Positions 34,316 through 43,422 are shown, counted from the first letter of the stretch. The stretch is 64,000 nt of DNA from Actinomycetota bacterium (GCA_013178005.1 JABLXL010000002.1:79220-143219), one strand, 5' to 3'. Program-made: numbers and translations. The notes: a model not told the origin generated them from the letters alone.

Positions 34316-34432
34316 GGCCATGCCCGCCGCGGCGCTCGCGTCCGCGGGCGAGTTCGCCACGTGGATACGGCCGCCTCGCCTGGGGGCGGTGCGGGCGCCG
34401 CGTTCGTTCTCCCGCATGACCGAGGACCGTGT

Positions 34433-35068
34433 TTGAACGGCACCGTCGTCGATGACGTCCTGAAATGGCTCATGCCCCTGTTCCTCGACTGGGGGTACCT
34501 CATCGTCTTTGCCGGGGTGGCGCTGGAGAGCTTCTTTCTCACCGGCTGGATAGCGCCCGGCACCACCGTGGTATTGATCGCCTCCTTCTATTCCGCGCAC
34601 GGGGCCATGAACGTCTATATGGTCTGGGCGACGGTGGTGGTATCGGCCCTGCTCGGAGACAACCTCGGATTCCTGATCGGCAGGCGCATGGGCAGGGAGC
34701 TTGAGGACAGGTACCGCGGCAAGCCGCGCTTCTCCAGGGGCATGGGGAGGGTGCGGCGCTTCTTCTCGCGTTACGGGGCCGCCACGGTGCTCTTCGGTCG
34801 CCTTTTGTCGGGGGTGGACGCCTTCATACCCCTGGCCGCGGGGAGCGGCGGGATGCCGCGCGCGAAATACGTGCTCTACGACGTGCCGGCGATCGTGCTG
34901 TGGTCGGGATTGCTCTGCGCCCTCGGCTATTTCCTGGGGGAGAACTGGAGGGCCATCGACAGGTTCATAGGGAGCTTGGGCTGGGGCCTCCTTCTTGGCG
35001 TCATCCTGGTGTCCCTCGTCGTCCTCGCCGTGAAGAGGGGCCGCGGCAAGTCCCGGCCCGCGGCTTGA
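34433..35068 (+). CDS. DedA-family membrane protein
   Basis: About 211 residues. It contains the DedA/SNARE-associated signature: a re-entrant segment with ESFFLTGWIAPGTT, a GDNLGFLIGRRMGR segment, FGRLLSGVDAFIPLAAG with its conserved arginine, and about five hydrophobic helices. DedA proteins are inner-membrane, proton-dependent and include undecaprenyl-phosphate or phospholipid flippases. The TTG at 34433 with GAGGA just upstream best matches the fold; the frame is open to a GTG at 34361 whose extra part is not membrane-like. It follows the acyl-CoA synthetase-like gene by about 120 bases. Substrate unknown. Confidence 0.75.
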   Translation: MNGTVVDDVLKWLMPLFLDWGYLIVFAGVALESFFLTGWIAPGTTVVLIASFYSAHGAMNVYMVWATVVVSALLGDNLGFLIGRRMGRELEDRYRGKPRFSRGMGRVRRFFSRYGAATVLFGRLLSGVDAFIPLAAGSGGMPRAKYVLYDVPAIVLWSGLLCALGYFLGENWRAIDRFIGSLGWGLLLGVILVSLVVLAVKRGRGKSRPAA

Positions 35069-35523
35069 GGGAGCTCGGGGTCCTCCGTAAAACCGCCTGC
35101 GCCGGGGTCGCCGCGCGGGATACCGGGGCGTGCAGGCCCTGGCGCTTTCTTCTTTACGATTTGTCTTTTTGCTCGGCCACGGGCGATATGTTGTGTTTGC
35201 CTGGAATGGTGGTCGTGTCCGCACTTTTCTGTCCCGAGGAGATGACGCGTTTTGCCTCCGTTAGCTCCTTTGCTCAGCTACGATCACCTTGCTCATTAAA
35301 CCTGGGGTCGAGCCATCGCTTTTAGGTTCCGAGGGGGCAGCGCGCATCCGCCCGGCGGGCCGCTGATGCCGTATCGTTTGGGCAAAAGCTCTCCGGGTTG
35401 GAGAAGGCCGGGAGGCCGCCCCATCATCCTGGCAAAGCAAGCTAATTCGACAAGGGGAGAGGGGCGATCTTTCCCCGATGTTCGATCTGGGCGATATGGT
35501 GCTACGCCCGGTCTCCGCCACGA
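35069..35523. other. Gene-free stretch upstream of the antiporter operon
   Basis: Together with the following promoter this makes a 550-base non-coding interval, lower in GC than its surroundings. It includes several short stems, for example CTCTCC/GGAGAA and GGCC/GGCC around 35387-35425, and T-rich patches near 35150-35175 and 35225. I see no ORF with a ribosome site, no tRNA and no riboswitch that I can name. Confidence 0.4.
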
Positions 35524-35553
35524 TTTACAGCGTTTTCGGGCGTGTGATAAAAT
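35524..35553 (+). promoter_or_regulatory. Promoter of the antiporter operon
   Basis: TTTACA (35524-35529) and an extended -10, TGA followed by TAAAAT (35548-35553), are separated by 18 bases. The predicted start near 35560 gives a leader of about 60 bases before mrpE. Confidence 0.6.
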
Positions 35554-35622
35554 GACGCAAATTTTCAGGCTGTTCTGGTGTTCTCAGGGGTGCATACGCA
35601 GTAGCCGACGGGGGATTGGACG

Positions 35623-36123
35623 TTGACCGGAAGTAGCGACGTTCGCAAGAAGGCCCTTCTTGCCTGCATCCTCTTTGCCTTCTGGGTGATCTTCACCGCC
35701 ACCGTGGCCCTGTACGACCTGGTGCTGGGGGCGATCTGCTCCGCCTTCGTGGCGGCACTCACGGTGGCCCTGCTGGGCCGGGCGCTCGATCCCCGCATAA
35801 CCCCCATGGTGCTGCTGCGCCTGCCGGTGTTCATGGTCCGCCTGGTCTGGGAGATCATCAAGGCCAACTACGACGTGGCCAAGATCATCCTCAATCCCAG
35901 GCTCCCCATCGATCCCAGGATCGTGGAGTACCGCACCTACCTGCCCGACGACCTTCCCCGCACCGTTTTCTCGGACTCCATCACCCTCACCCCGGGAACG
36001 GTGACGGTGGAGCTCGAGGGCGACGTCCTCAACGTGCACTGCCTGTGCCCCTACCACGAGGAGGGGCTGGCGGGACTGGAAAAACTGGTGGCATGGCTGT
36101 TCGGGGTGAAAAGGGATGGATGA
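35623..36123 (+). CDS. mrpE: Na+/H+ antiporter MrpE subunit (MbhA-like)
   Basis: 166 residues. Two or three hydrophobic helices at the N-terminus (residues about 10-60) and the conserved cytoplasmic part with SITLTPGTVTVELEGD and LNVHCLCP, the MrpE/MnhE signature. MrpE is a small structural subunit of the multisubunit cation/proton antiporter. The start is TTG at 35623 with GGGGGATT upstream. It opens a cluster in the order E-F-G-(MbhD-like)-(B)-C-D, identical to the antiporter part of archaeal Mbh hydrogenases. The stop overlaps mrpF by eight bases. Confidence 0.9.
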   Translation: MTGSSDVRKKALLACILFAFWVIFTATVALYDLVLGAICSAFVAALTVALLGRALDPRITPMVLLRLPVFMVRLVWEIIKANYDVAKIILNPRLPIDPRIVEYRTYLPDDLPRTVFSDSITLTPGTVTVELEGDVLNVHCLCPYHEEGLAGLEKLVAWLFGVKRDG

Positions 36124-36388
36124 TTTCCTCACCGTGATCGCGCTCATCGTCAGCCTCAACGCGGTGATCTGCCTCTACCGCGCGGCGGTGGGGCCCACCA
36201 CCCAGGACCGGTTGCTGGGGGTGAACATCGTCGGCACCAAGACCCTTGTGGTGGTGGTGCTCATCACCTTCATCCAGGCGGAGAGCTTCTTCCTAGACGT
36301 GGCCATGGTCTACGCGTTGCTGCTCTTCGTGGTCACCGTGGCCCTCTCCCGGTACCTGGAGGCCGAGGGATGGAAGGAGGCGGGATAG
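36116..36388 (+). CDS. mrpF: Na+/H+ antiporter MrpF subunit
   Basis: 90 residues with three hydrophobic helices. RAAVGPTTQDRLLGVNIVGTKT is the conserved MrpF/MnhF loop, with the family's D-R pair. ATG overlaps the mrpE 3' end. MrpF is a small membrane subunit at the core of the antiporter. Its stop precedes the mrpG ATG by two bases, so the chain is translationally linked. Confidence 0.88.
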   Translation: MDDFLTVIALIVSLNAVICLYRAAVGPTTQDRLLGVNIVGTKTLVVVVLITFIQAESFFLDVAMVYALLLFVVTVALSRYLEAEGWKEAG

Positions 36389-36390
36389 GC

Positions 36391-36720
36391 ATGGCCAAGG
36401 ACATCGTGGCCGGCGTCCTGTGCTGCGTGGGCACCTTCTTCTTCCTCCTTGGGACCACCGGGCTCCTGCGCATGCCGGACATCTTCACCCGCCTGCACCC
36501 CTCCACCAAGTGCGACACCCTGGGGGCGTGTTCCATCATCATCGGGCTCGCGGTTTACAGCGGCTGGTCGTGGGAGATGCCCAAGCTCGTGGTCATCGCC
36601 TGCTTCCTCCTGCTGTCCAGCGCCACCTGCGGGCACGCCATCGGGCGCTCCGCCCTGCGGAGGGACATCGGGTACTGGCGTAGGAAGGGGACGGAGGTGG
36701 AGGATGGGGACGGCGCTTAA
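36391..36720 (+). CDS. mrpG: Na+/H+ antiporter MrpG subunit
   Basis: 109 residues, three hydrophobic helices. LLGTTGLLRMPDIFTRLHP followed by KCDTLGA is the hallmark of MrpG/MnhG. The ATG at 36391 has GGAAGGAGG upstream; an in-frame ATG at 36370 inside mrpF is less likely. The end overlaps the next gene by 17 bases. Confidence 0.88.
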   Translation: MAKDIVAGVLCCVGTFFFLLGTTGLLRMPDIFTRLHPSTKCDTLGACSIIIGLAVYSGWSWEMPKLVVIACFLLLSSATCGHAIGRSALRRDIGYWRRKGTEVEDGDGA

Positions 36721-36958
36721 CCTGGTTTTCATCGCTTTGCTGGTGGCCACGGCCCTCCTCGCCGTCTTCGCCCGCGACCTGCTCGCGGCGGTGATCATAT
36801 TCTCCGTTTACAGCCTGATCATGGCGCTGATGTGGCAACGCCTGCAGGCGCCCGACCTGGCCCTGACCGAGGCGGCGGTGGGGGCGGGGGTGACCACGGT
36901 GCTCTTCGTGGTCACCATCTTCAAGACCCGGCGCAGGGAGGAGGAGGAAAAGGAGTGA
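36704..36958 (+). CDS. MbhD-like / DUF4040 antiporter subunit
   Basis: 84 residues, three hydrophobic stretches, with FSVYSLIMALMWQRLQAPDLALTE and AAVGAGVTT: the DUF4040 fold equivalent to a C-terminal piece of MrpA and to MbhD. The ATG at 36704 overlaps mrpG; the stop overlaps the GTG of the next gene (GTGA). The split of MrpA-C into small proteins is typical of Mbh/Mbx-type operons. The last eight residues are nearly all charged (RRREEEEKE). Confidence 0.82.
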   Translation: MGTALNLVFIALLVATALLAVFARDLLAAVIIFSVYSLIMALMWQRLQAPDLALTEAAVGAGVTTVLFVVTIFKTRRREEEEKE

Positions 36959-37704
36959 AGAACCTCCTGGCGCTGCTCTTCATCATCGCCCTGGCGGCCT
37001 TGCTCCTCTACGTGGCGGCCAACATGCCGCCCATGGGAGACCCCGACAATCCCACCGCCACCCACGTCATCCCCCGCTACCTGGAGGGGGCCGAGAAGGA
37101 AACCCATACCGAAAACGTGATCACCGGCATCATCCTCAATTACCGCGGCTACGACACCATGGGGGAGGTGACGGTGATCTTCAGCGCCCTGGCGGCGGTG
37201 CTGGCGGTGCTGGGAAGGGAGAGGCGCGGTCGCATCCATGCCTACGTGGACCGCTCCACGGTACCCTCCTCGGTCATCGTGCGCACCATGGTGCGTTTCC
37301 TGGTGCCCCTCATCGTTCTCTTCTCCGTCTACACCATCCTGCACGGGGAGATCTCCCCGGGCGGGGGGTTCCAGGGAGGGGCGATCATCGGGGGGAGCAT
37401 GATCGTCTTCACCACCATCTTCGGGCTCTACGAGTCCTCCCGCCGCATCCCCCAGAAGGTCAGGTTTCCCCTGGAGGGGTCGGCGGTGGTCACCTTCTTC
37501 CTGGTGGGCGTGCTGGGCATGGTGGGGGGAGGGAACTTCCTCACCTACGCCTGGCCGAGGGTGGCGGCGGGGTTGCAACCCGCGCTGGTCACCTGGCTCA
37601 CGGTGCTGGTGGAGATAGGGATAGGCCTGGGAGGGGCCATGGTGCTGACCTCCATCCTCTTCTGCATGATCCGTGAGGAGGAAGAGATTGCGGTTGTTGC
37701 ATAA
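36955..37704 (+). CDS. mrpB: Fused MbhE-like and MrpB (MnhB) antiporter subunit
   Basis: 249 residues from the GTG at 36955. The first ~100 residues (one N-terminal helix, THVIPRYLEGAEKETHTENVI then NYRGYDTMGEV) match MbhE, the second C-terminal piece of MrpA, and the rest is the MnhB domain with LHGEISPGGGFQGGAI. In archaeal Mbh these are two proteins, so this looks like a natural fusion; no stop or start with ribosome site separates them. Seven or eight hydrophobic helices in total. It overlaps the mrpC start by 17 bases. Confidence 0.85.
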   Translation: MKNLLALLFIIALAALLLYVAANMPPMGDPDNPTATHVIPRYLEGAEKETHTENVITGIILNYRGYDTMGEVTVIFSALAAVLAVLGRERRGRIHAYVDRSTVPSSVIVRTMVRFLVPLIVLFSVYTILHGEISPGGGFQGGAIIGGSMIVFTTIFGLYESSRRIPQKVRFPLEGSAVVTFFLVGVLGMVGGGNFLTYAWPRVAAGLQPALVTWLTVLVEIGIGLGGAMVLTSILFCMIREEEEIAVVA

Positions 37705-38080
37705 TTACCATTACGCCGCGGCCATGCTGCTCTTCTGCATCGGCCTCTACACGGTCATCGCGCGCCGCAACATCATCAAGAAGCTCATCGGGCTGAACAT
37801 CATGGAGACCTCGGTCTTCTTCTTCTATATCTCCCTGGGTTACCTGGACGGGGGGATAGCTCCCATCAGGACGGGGGGAGCCGACCCGGCGCGCATGGTG
37901 AACCCCATACCCCAGGCGCTCATCCTCACCGGCATCGTGGTGGCGGTCAGCGTGACCGCGCTCGCCCTTTCCCTGGTCATACTGCTCTACCGCCAGTACG
38001 GCACCCTGGACGTGGACCGGCTGTACCGCGACGAGGACGGGGGGACGCACGGAGGTCCTTCCGGGGAGGACGCGCCGTAA
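37688..38080 (+). CDS. mrpC: Na+/H+ antiporter MrpC subunit (NuoK-like)
   Basis: About 130 residues. Three hydrophobic helices with GLYTVIARRNIIKKLIGLNI and VNPIPQALILTGIVV, the MrpC/NuoK signature that carries membrane glutamates or their substitutes in the proton path. The TTG at 37688 lies six bases after GGAGG; a GTG at 37673 and a TTG at 37694 are alternatives. The C-terminal 30 residues are charged and probably cytoplasmic. The stop abuts the next ATG directly. Confidence 0.87.
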   Translation: MRLLHNYHYAAAMLLFCIGLYTVIARRNIIKKLIGLNIMETSVFFFYISLGYLDGGIAPIRTGGADPARMVNPIPQALILTGIVVAVSVTALALSLVILLYRQYGTLDVDRLYRDEDGGTHGGPSGEDAP

Positions 38081-39565
38081 ATGGGTGCCTACCGACACTT
38101 CCCCATACTCATGATCACCGTTCCGCTGGTGTGCGCGGTGCTGCTGCCTTTCCTCGGGTACCTCAGGGAGAGGTGGGTGCCCCGGGCCGCCCTCGTTCCC
38201 CTGTCGGTCTCGACCCTGCTGGGCCTGTTGCTGGTGGGCAAGATACCGGCCCAGGGGTACCTCAGCTACCACCTTGGGGGTTGGGAGCCGCCCTTCGGGA
38301 TCGAGATCCGCGTGGATTACATAGGGCTTTTCCTGCTCCTGGTGGTCTGCGGCATATCCCTGCTGGCCATGGTCTTCTCGCCGCGCTACATCGGCAAGGA
38401 GGTGTCGGGAGGCAGGCTCACCGCCTATTACGTGCTCTTCCTGCTCATGAGCGGGGCCATGCTGGGCTTCGTGGCCACGGGCGACGTCTTCAACCTCTTC
38501 GTGTTCATGGAGATACTGGCCCTCACCTCGTATGCCCTGGTGGCCATCACCGGCAACCGCAACGCGGTGCGCGCCGCCTTCAAGTACCTGCTCATGGGGG
38601 CGCCGTCGTCCATCATGGTGCTGCTGGCGATAGGCCTGCTCTATTCCGCCACCGGCTCCCTGAACATGGCCGACCTGTCGGCGCGCATCGCCGAATCGGG
38701 CTATACCGAGGTGCTGGTGGTGTCATTCATCCTCTTCGTGATCGGCTTCGGGGTGAAGGCCGCCCTCTTTCCCCTTCACATGTGGCTTCCCGACGCCCAT
38801 TCCATAGCTCCCTCGCCCATCAGCGCCATGCTCTCGGGCTTGCTGGTGGAGGTGTCCGCCTTCGCCCTGTTGCGCCTGACCTTCTCCGTCTTCACGGCGG
38901 GCAACGACGCTATCATCGGCGGGACCTCGGAGGCGGTGAGCGTCTTCGCCGCGGCGGCGGTGCTCTACGGCGGCATCATGGCCATCATGCAGAAGGACCT
39001 CAAGGTGATGATCGCCTACTCCACCATCAGCCATATCGGGTACATATTCCTGGGCATCACCTCCTTCACCAAGGAGGGATTGGCAGGCGCCATGTACCAC
39101 ATGCTGGACCACGGCCTGGCCAAGGCCTGCCTCTTCCTCTGCGCGGGGTGCATAATCTACGTGAAGGGCTACAGGAGGATCGAGGACCTGAAGGGCGCCT
39201 GGAGGCAGATGCCCTGGACCTGTTTCGCTTTCTCCGTCGCCGCCATCTCGGTCATCGGCATACCCCCCACGGCGGGTTTCATCAGCAAGTTCTACCTCAT
39301 CTACGGCAATTTCACCGCGGAGCGGTGGCCCTACGCGCTGGTGCTCCTGGTGGGGGCGATCCTGGCGGCGGTCTACTGCCTGCGGGTGATATATTACATG
39401 TTTTTCCAGCCGGATAAGCGAGGCGCATGGGAGGAGGGAGGCGGCGACGCCCCGGCGTCCATGCTCGCGCCGGTGTGCCTTCTCGCCGCGGGCACCCTCT
39501 TTTTCGGCGTCTTCTCGGGACTGATCATAGATTCGTTGCTGAAGGCGGCCGCCTTCCTGCTCTGA
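38081..39565 (+). CDS. mrpD: Antiporter large subunit MrpD (NuoN/M-like), first copy
   Basis: 494 residues, about 14 transmembrane helices. The proton-path residues are visible: Glu in FVFMEILALTSYAL, Lys in GFGVKAALFPLHMWLPDAH, Lys in DLKVMIAYSTISHIGY and the His/Lys of MLDHGLAKACLF. Homologous to MrpD and MbhH. Such subunits couple ion translocation in Complex I-like machines. ATG directly at the mrpC stop. It is the first of three large antiporter-type subunits in a row, each of which keeps the key acidic and basic residues. Confidence 0.9.
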   Translation: MGAYRHFPILMITVPLVCAVLLPFLGYLRERWVPRAALVPLSVSTLLGLLLVGKIPAQGYLSYHLGGWEPPFGIEIRVDYIGLFLLLVVCGISLLAMVFSPRYIGKEVSGGRLTAYYVLFLLMSGAMLGFVATGDVFNLFVFMEILALTSYALVAITGNRNAVRAAFKYLLMGAPSSIMVLLAIGLLYSATGSLNMADLSARIAESGYTEVLVVSFILFVIGFGVKAALFPLHMWLPDAHSIAPSPISAMLSGLLVEVSAFALLRLTFSVFTAGNDAIIGGTSEAVSVFAAAAVLYGGIMAIMQKDLKVMIAYSTISHIGYIFLGITSFTKEGLAGAMYHMLDHGLAKACLFLCAGCIIYVKGYRRIEDLKGAWRQMPWTCFAFSVAAISVIGIPPTAGFISKFYLIYGNFTAERWPYALVLLVGAILAAVYCLRVIYYMFFQPDKRGAWEEGGGDAPASMLAPVCLLAAGTLFFGVFSGLIIDSLLKAAAFLL

Positions 39566-39582
39566 GACAAAGGGGGTAGTCG

Positions 39583-41100
39583 ATGCCGGACAAGAGTGCT
39601 TTCTCGGTGATCCCGCTGGTGGCGGTCCTGCTGCCATGGTTCTCCCTGGTGGTGATCACGGCGAGCCCGAAAAAGGCCCGCGGTCTGCGCCTGTGGCTGT
39701 GCGCCCTGGGGGCCCTGGCCACCTTCGGGGTGGTGTTGTCCCTCCTCCCGGGCATCCTGGACGGGAACACCTACACCATCAAGCTGGCCAGCGTGGTGGA
39801 GGGCCTGGAGATGCGCCTGACCGTGGACACCCTGGGGTACTATTTCTCCCTCATCCTGGCCTTCCTGTGGCTGCTGGCCACCGTCTATTCCATATCCTAC
39901 ATCGACCACAAGGAGAACCGCTTCTTCGTCTTCATGGCCCTGTGCGAGTCCTTCCTCATCGGCTGCGCCTTCTCGGCCAACATGTTCACCTACTTCATCT
40001 TCTACGAGCTCATGACCTTCGGTTCCTACCCCCTGATCATCCACGAGGAGACGGCCATGGCGAGGCGCGCGGGCTACAAGTACCTGGTGTACGCCATCAG
40101 CGCCGGCACGGTGCTCTTCTTCGCCATCGTCGCCCATTACTTCTGGGGCGACGGCCAGCTCGGCTTCGGCTCCTACGGAGTGCTCAGCCTGGAGTTCGCG
40201 GGCCGCGCGGCGCTCATGACCGTTTTCTTCACCTACCTGGCCGGGTTCGGGGTCAAGGCGGCCATCATGCCCCTGCACGGCTGGGTGCCCGACGCCCACC
40301 CCGCGGCGCCCTCACCCGCCAGCGCCCTGCTCTCGGGCGTCATCCTCAAGGCGGGGGCCTTCGGCATCATACGCGTGTGCTTCAACGTCTTCGGGGTGGA
40401 GTTGATGCGGGACCTGAAGGTCCACGTGGTCATGGCGGTGCTCGCCTGCATCACCATCGTGGTGGCTTCCGTCTTCGCCCTGACCCAGGACAACCTCAAG
40501 CGAAGGCTGGCGTATTCGAGCATCGGGCAGGTCTCCTACATAATCCTCGGCCTCTCCATGCTCTCCCACGACGGCGCGCTGGGAGGGGTCATGCACCTGA
40601 CCCACCACGCCCTCATGAAGGGCTGTCTCTTTCTTTGCGCCGGGGTGATCCTGGTGAAGACGGGGAAGAAGAACATAAGCGACATGAAGGGAATAGGGTA
40701 CAAGCTTCCCATCACCATGATCTGCTTCTCGGTATGCGCCCTGGCCATGATGGGCACGCCGCCCTCGGTGGGATTTATTACCAAGTGGCTGCTGGGGAGC
40801 GGGTCCCTGGAGGCGGGGTTGCCGGTGTACGTCATCGTGCTCCTGGTCAGCGCCCTGCTCAACGCGGCCTACTTCCTGCCCATCATCTACACCGCGTTCT
40901 TCCGCTGGGAGGGAGACGAGGCGGAGGAAGGCGAGGAGCATCACCGCCCCAAGCTGGCCTTCGGAAAGGAGGCGGACCACGAGATGGTGGTCCCCATCGT
41001 CATACTGGCGGCGCTGGTGGTCATCGTGGGCATCTGGGTGACGGTGCCCGGTTTCCCTTATTCCTTCGTGAGCAAGGTGGTGGGGATCATCTTCCCCTGA
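39583..41100 (+). CDS. Antiporter large subunit, MrpD/NuoM-like, second copy
   Basis: 505 residues, about 14 helices. It keeps the Glu of YFIFYELMTFGSYPL, the Lys of GFGVKAAIMPLHGWVPDAH, the Lys/Arg of NLKRRLAYSSIGQVSY and HHALMKGCLF. It resembles the antiporter subunits of Mrp-type and energy-converting hydrogenase/oxidoreductase complexes rather than NuoN. A cytoplasmic acidic loop (EGDEAEEGEEHH) lies near the C-terminus. ATG with GGGGGTAG upstream, 17 bases after the first copy. It is not an exact duplicate of the first copy; the family relation is clear but the precise name is not. Confidence 0.85.
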   Translation: MPDKSAFSVIPLVAVLLPWFSLVVITASPKKARGLRLWLCALGALATFGVVLSLLPGILDGNTYTIKLASVVEGLEMRLTVDTLGYYFSLILAFLWLLATVYSISYIDHKENRFFVFMALCESFLIGCAFSANMFTYFIFYELMTFGSYPLIIHEETAMARRAGYKYLVYAISAGTVLFFAIVAHYFWGDGQLGFGSYGVLSLEFAGRAALMTVFFTYLAGFGVKAAIMPLHGWVPDAHPAAPSPASALLSGVILKAGAFGIIRVCFNVFGVELMRDLKVHVVMAVLACITIVVASVFALTQDNLKRRLAYSSIGQVSYIILGLSMLSHDGALGGVMHLTHHALMKGCLFLCAGVILVKTGKKNISDMKGIGYKLPITMICFSVCALAMMGTPPSVGFITKWLLGSGSLEAGLPVYVIVLLVSALLNAAYFLPIIYTAFFRWEGDEAEEGEEHHRPKLAFGKEADHEMVVPIVILAALVVIVGIWVTVPGFPYSFVSKVVGIIFP

Positions 41101-41117
41101 GGCGGTGAGGTACGGGT

Positions 41118-43247
41118 TTGCACGAGGAAAAGGCGGCGATTCTCGCGTTCTCGGCGCTCCCCGCCGTGTCCGTGGCCCTGCCCGTGCTGGGCGCGGCCTG
41201 CGCGGCGGCGGCGGGGGAGGCGCGTTCCCGCCTGCGCAACTGGGCCGCGGTGATTTCGTCGGGCGCCACCCTGGTGGCGGTGGCGGCGTTGCTGGCGCGC
41301 GTCCTTTCGCAGGGACCGGTGTACTTCAACCTTGATATCATGCGCATAGGCGACCGCTTCGTGGGGAACCTGGAGGTGGACGCCATGGGTGCCTTCTTCG
41401 CCTTCTTCGCCTCGCTTCTGTGGTTCGCGGCCTCCATGCATGCCTTCCGTTACATGGACCACGAGCACAAGCGCACCCGTTTCTACCTCTTCATGCTCCT
41501 CACTGAGGCCGCCACCCTGGGCGTTTTCATGGTGCAGGATTTCTTCACCCTCTACCTCTTTTTCGAGGCCATGGGGTTGCTGGCCTACCTGCTGGTCATC
41601 CACTCCGAAACCGAGCGTTCCCGCGCGGCGGCGACCAAGTATATATGCATGACCGTGGTGGGCGGGCTGAGCCTGGTGGGCGGCATCTTCCTCTACCTGG
41701 GTTACGCGGGCACGGTGGCCTTCCGGCCCCTGGCGGAGAGCGCCTGGCTGGCGGGACCCTTCAAGGTCGTCGCCCTGGTGGGCCTGATCGCGGGGTTCGG
41801 GGTGAAGGCGGGCATGGTTCCCCTGCACATCTGGCTTCCCGACGCCCACCCCGCGGCGCCTTCCCCCGCCAGCGCCCTCCTTTCCGGGGTGATGATAAAG
41901 GCCGGCGCCTACGGCATCATCAGGACCTTGCTCTCCTTTTTCCAGCAGCCGGCGGCGCACGCGGGAGAGGCGGCGGAGGCGCACGGGGCGGCGCATGTCG
42001 CGGGCGGCCTCGCCTCCGACGTGCAGGCGTTGGGGATGGTGGTCATCCTCGTGGCCGTGGCCACCATGTTCATCGGCATGCTGCTGGCCCTGGTGCAGAG
42101 CGACATCAAGCGCACCCTGGCCTATTCCAGCGTGAGCCAGATGGGATACATCCTTTTCGGGGCGGGGTGTCTGGCCTACCTGGGCGCGGAAGGGCCCATG
42201 GGCATGGGTGGAAGCCTCTACCACGTGCTCAACCACGCCTTCTTCAAGGGGTGTTTCTTCCTCGCGGCCGGGTCCATCCTCTTCCGCGCCCACGAGCTGG
42301 ACATGTTCAAGCTGGGAGGCCTGTGGCGCCGCATGCCCGTCACCGCCTTCTGCTGGTGCGTCGCGGCCCTGGGCATCATGGGCATCCCGCCCTTCGGCGG
42401 CTTCGTGTCCAAGACCCTCCTGCACCACGCCATCCTTGAATCACACCATCTCGCCGAGGCCGGGCACCTGGGCACGGCCGGCCTGGTCAAGTTCGCGGAG
42501 ATAATGTTCATCATTACCAGCGGGGGCACCATCTGCTACATCACCAAGATGACCTATTACACCTTTTTCCGCCGCCCGCGCGGAGAGCACGCCCACCACG
42601 TGGAGCACGTGCGCGAGGCTCCATCATGGATGCTGGCGGGCACCGCGCTGCTGGCGGCGGGGGTGCTGGTCAACGGCCTCTTCCCCGGCCTGCTCCTGCG
42701 GCGGCTGGTGGGGCCGGTGGTGGGGACGGTCCCCGGCTTCGACGCCCACGTGGCCGCCCACCTCTCCGAGGTGCCGGTATACATATGGGCCAACATCAAG
42801 GAGATCCTGGTCCCCTTGGCCATCGGCCTGGGACTCTTCCTGCTGGGCGCGTGGCCGGACCTGCTGGGGGCGAGGCGGCGCGGGCCGGACCTCTTCCGCT
42901 TTCGCCTCCCCCGCTGGATGGGAGTGGATTACTGGTACGTAAGGGGGGCCAGGGGTTCGCTTGCCCTGCTCTTCACGGGAAAGCGCCTTTACGCTCCCGT
43001 GAAGGAGGGGGTGGTGAGGGAGGCCAGGAAGGGGGCCGCGGGGGTGGTGCGCGCGGTGCGCGACGTTATCTACCCGAGCCTGACCACGAAGCCCATGCAG
43101 TGGGTTAAGGCGCAGTCCTTGAGGTGGTACCGGGAGGCGCGCACCGGGGTCCTGCCGAGGGTGAGGGAATACCAGGGCGACCTGGCGGTGGGGGCGCTGG
43201 TGATCGCGGTCTCCCTGACCCTGTTCCTGATCATGCGGCTGCTCTGA
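41118..43247 (+). CDS. Antiporter large subunit, NuoL/MrpA-like, with C-terminal extension
   Basis: 709 residues from the TTG at 41118. About 14 helices of the NuoL/MrpA core with Glu in LYLFFEAMGLLAYL, Lys in GFGVKAGMVPLHIWLPDAH, Lys in DIKRTLAYSSVSQMGY and the His of VLNHAFFKGCFF. After about residue 560 comes an extra part: a helix, an arginine-rich stretch with a DYWYVRGARG motif, and a final hydrophobic helix (GALVIAVSLTLFLI). The extension is not the MbhD/MbhE segment, which is encoded separately upstream. A small gene downstream encodes a related version of this tail. Confidence 0.85.
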   Translation: MHEEKAAILAFSALPAVSVALPVLGAACAAAAGEARSRLRNWAAVISSGATLVAVAALLARVLSQGPVYFNLDIMRIGDRFVGNLEVDAMGAFFAFFASLLWFAASMHAFRYMDHEHKRTRFYLFMLLTEAATLGVFMVQDFFTLYLFFEAMGLLAYLLVIHSETERSRAAATKYICMTVVGGLSLVGGIFLYLGYAGTVAFRPLAESAWLAGPFKVVALVGLIAGFGVKAGMVPLHIWLPDAHPAAPSPASALLSGVMIKAGAYGIIRTLLSFFQQPAAHAGEAAEAHGAAHVAGGLASDVQALGMVVILVAVATMFIGMLLALVQSDIKRTLAYSSVSQMGYILFGAGCLAYLGAEGPMGMGGSLYHVLNHAFFKGCFFLAAGSILFRAHELDMFKLGGLWRRMPVTAFCWCVAALGIMGIPPFGGFVSKTLLHHAILESHHLAEAGHLGTAGLVKFAEIMFIITSGGTICYITKMTYYTFFRRPRGEHAHHVEHVREAPSWMLAGTALLAAGVLVNGLFPGLLLRRLVGPVVGTVPGFDAHVAAHLSEVPVYIWANIKEILVPLAIGLGLFLLGAWPDLLGARRRGPDLFRFRLPRWMGVDYWYVRGARGSLALLFTGKRLYAPVKEGVVREARKGAAGVVRAVRDVIYPSLTTKPMQWVKAQSLRWYREARTGVLPRVREYQGDLAVGALVIAVSLTLFLIMRLL

Positions 43248-43422
43248 GGGCGGCATGGCTAGAGGCCGTCATGCCGGCGTGGAGGCGGGAAACGCGGGCG
43301 TTCAGCGGCGCGGGCGCTGGTGCGTGTCCCTCCCATGACCGCCTGGCGGTATAGAATTATTAAGTACGGCAGATGGATGAGCGGGTAGGCATCGAGGGTG
43401 TCTGCGAGGTGAGCTGAAGGCC

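Noticed and set aside
35205-35245. Insertion-sequence end (GTGTCCGCACTTTTCTGTCC)
   Set aside because: It looks like some IS terminal repeats, but no matching inverted partner, target duplication or transposase was found.
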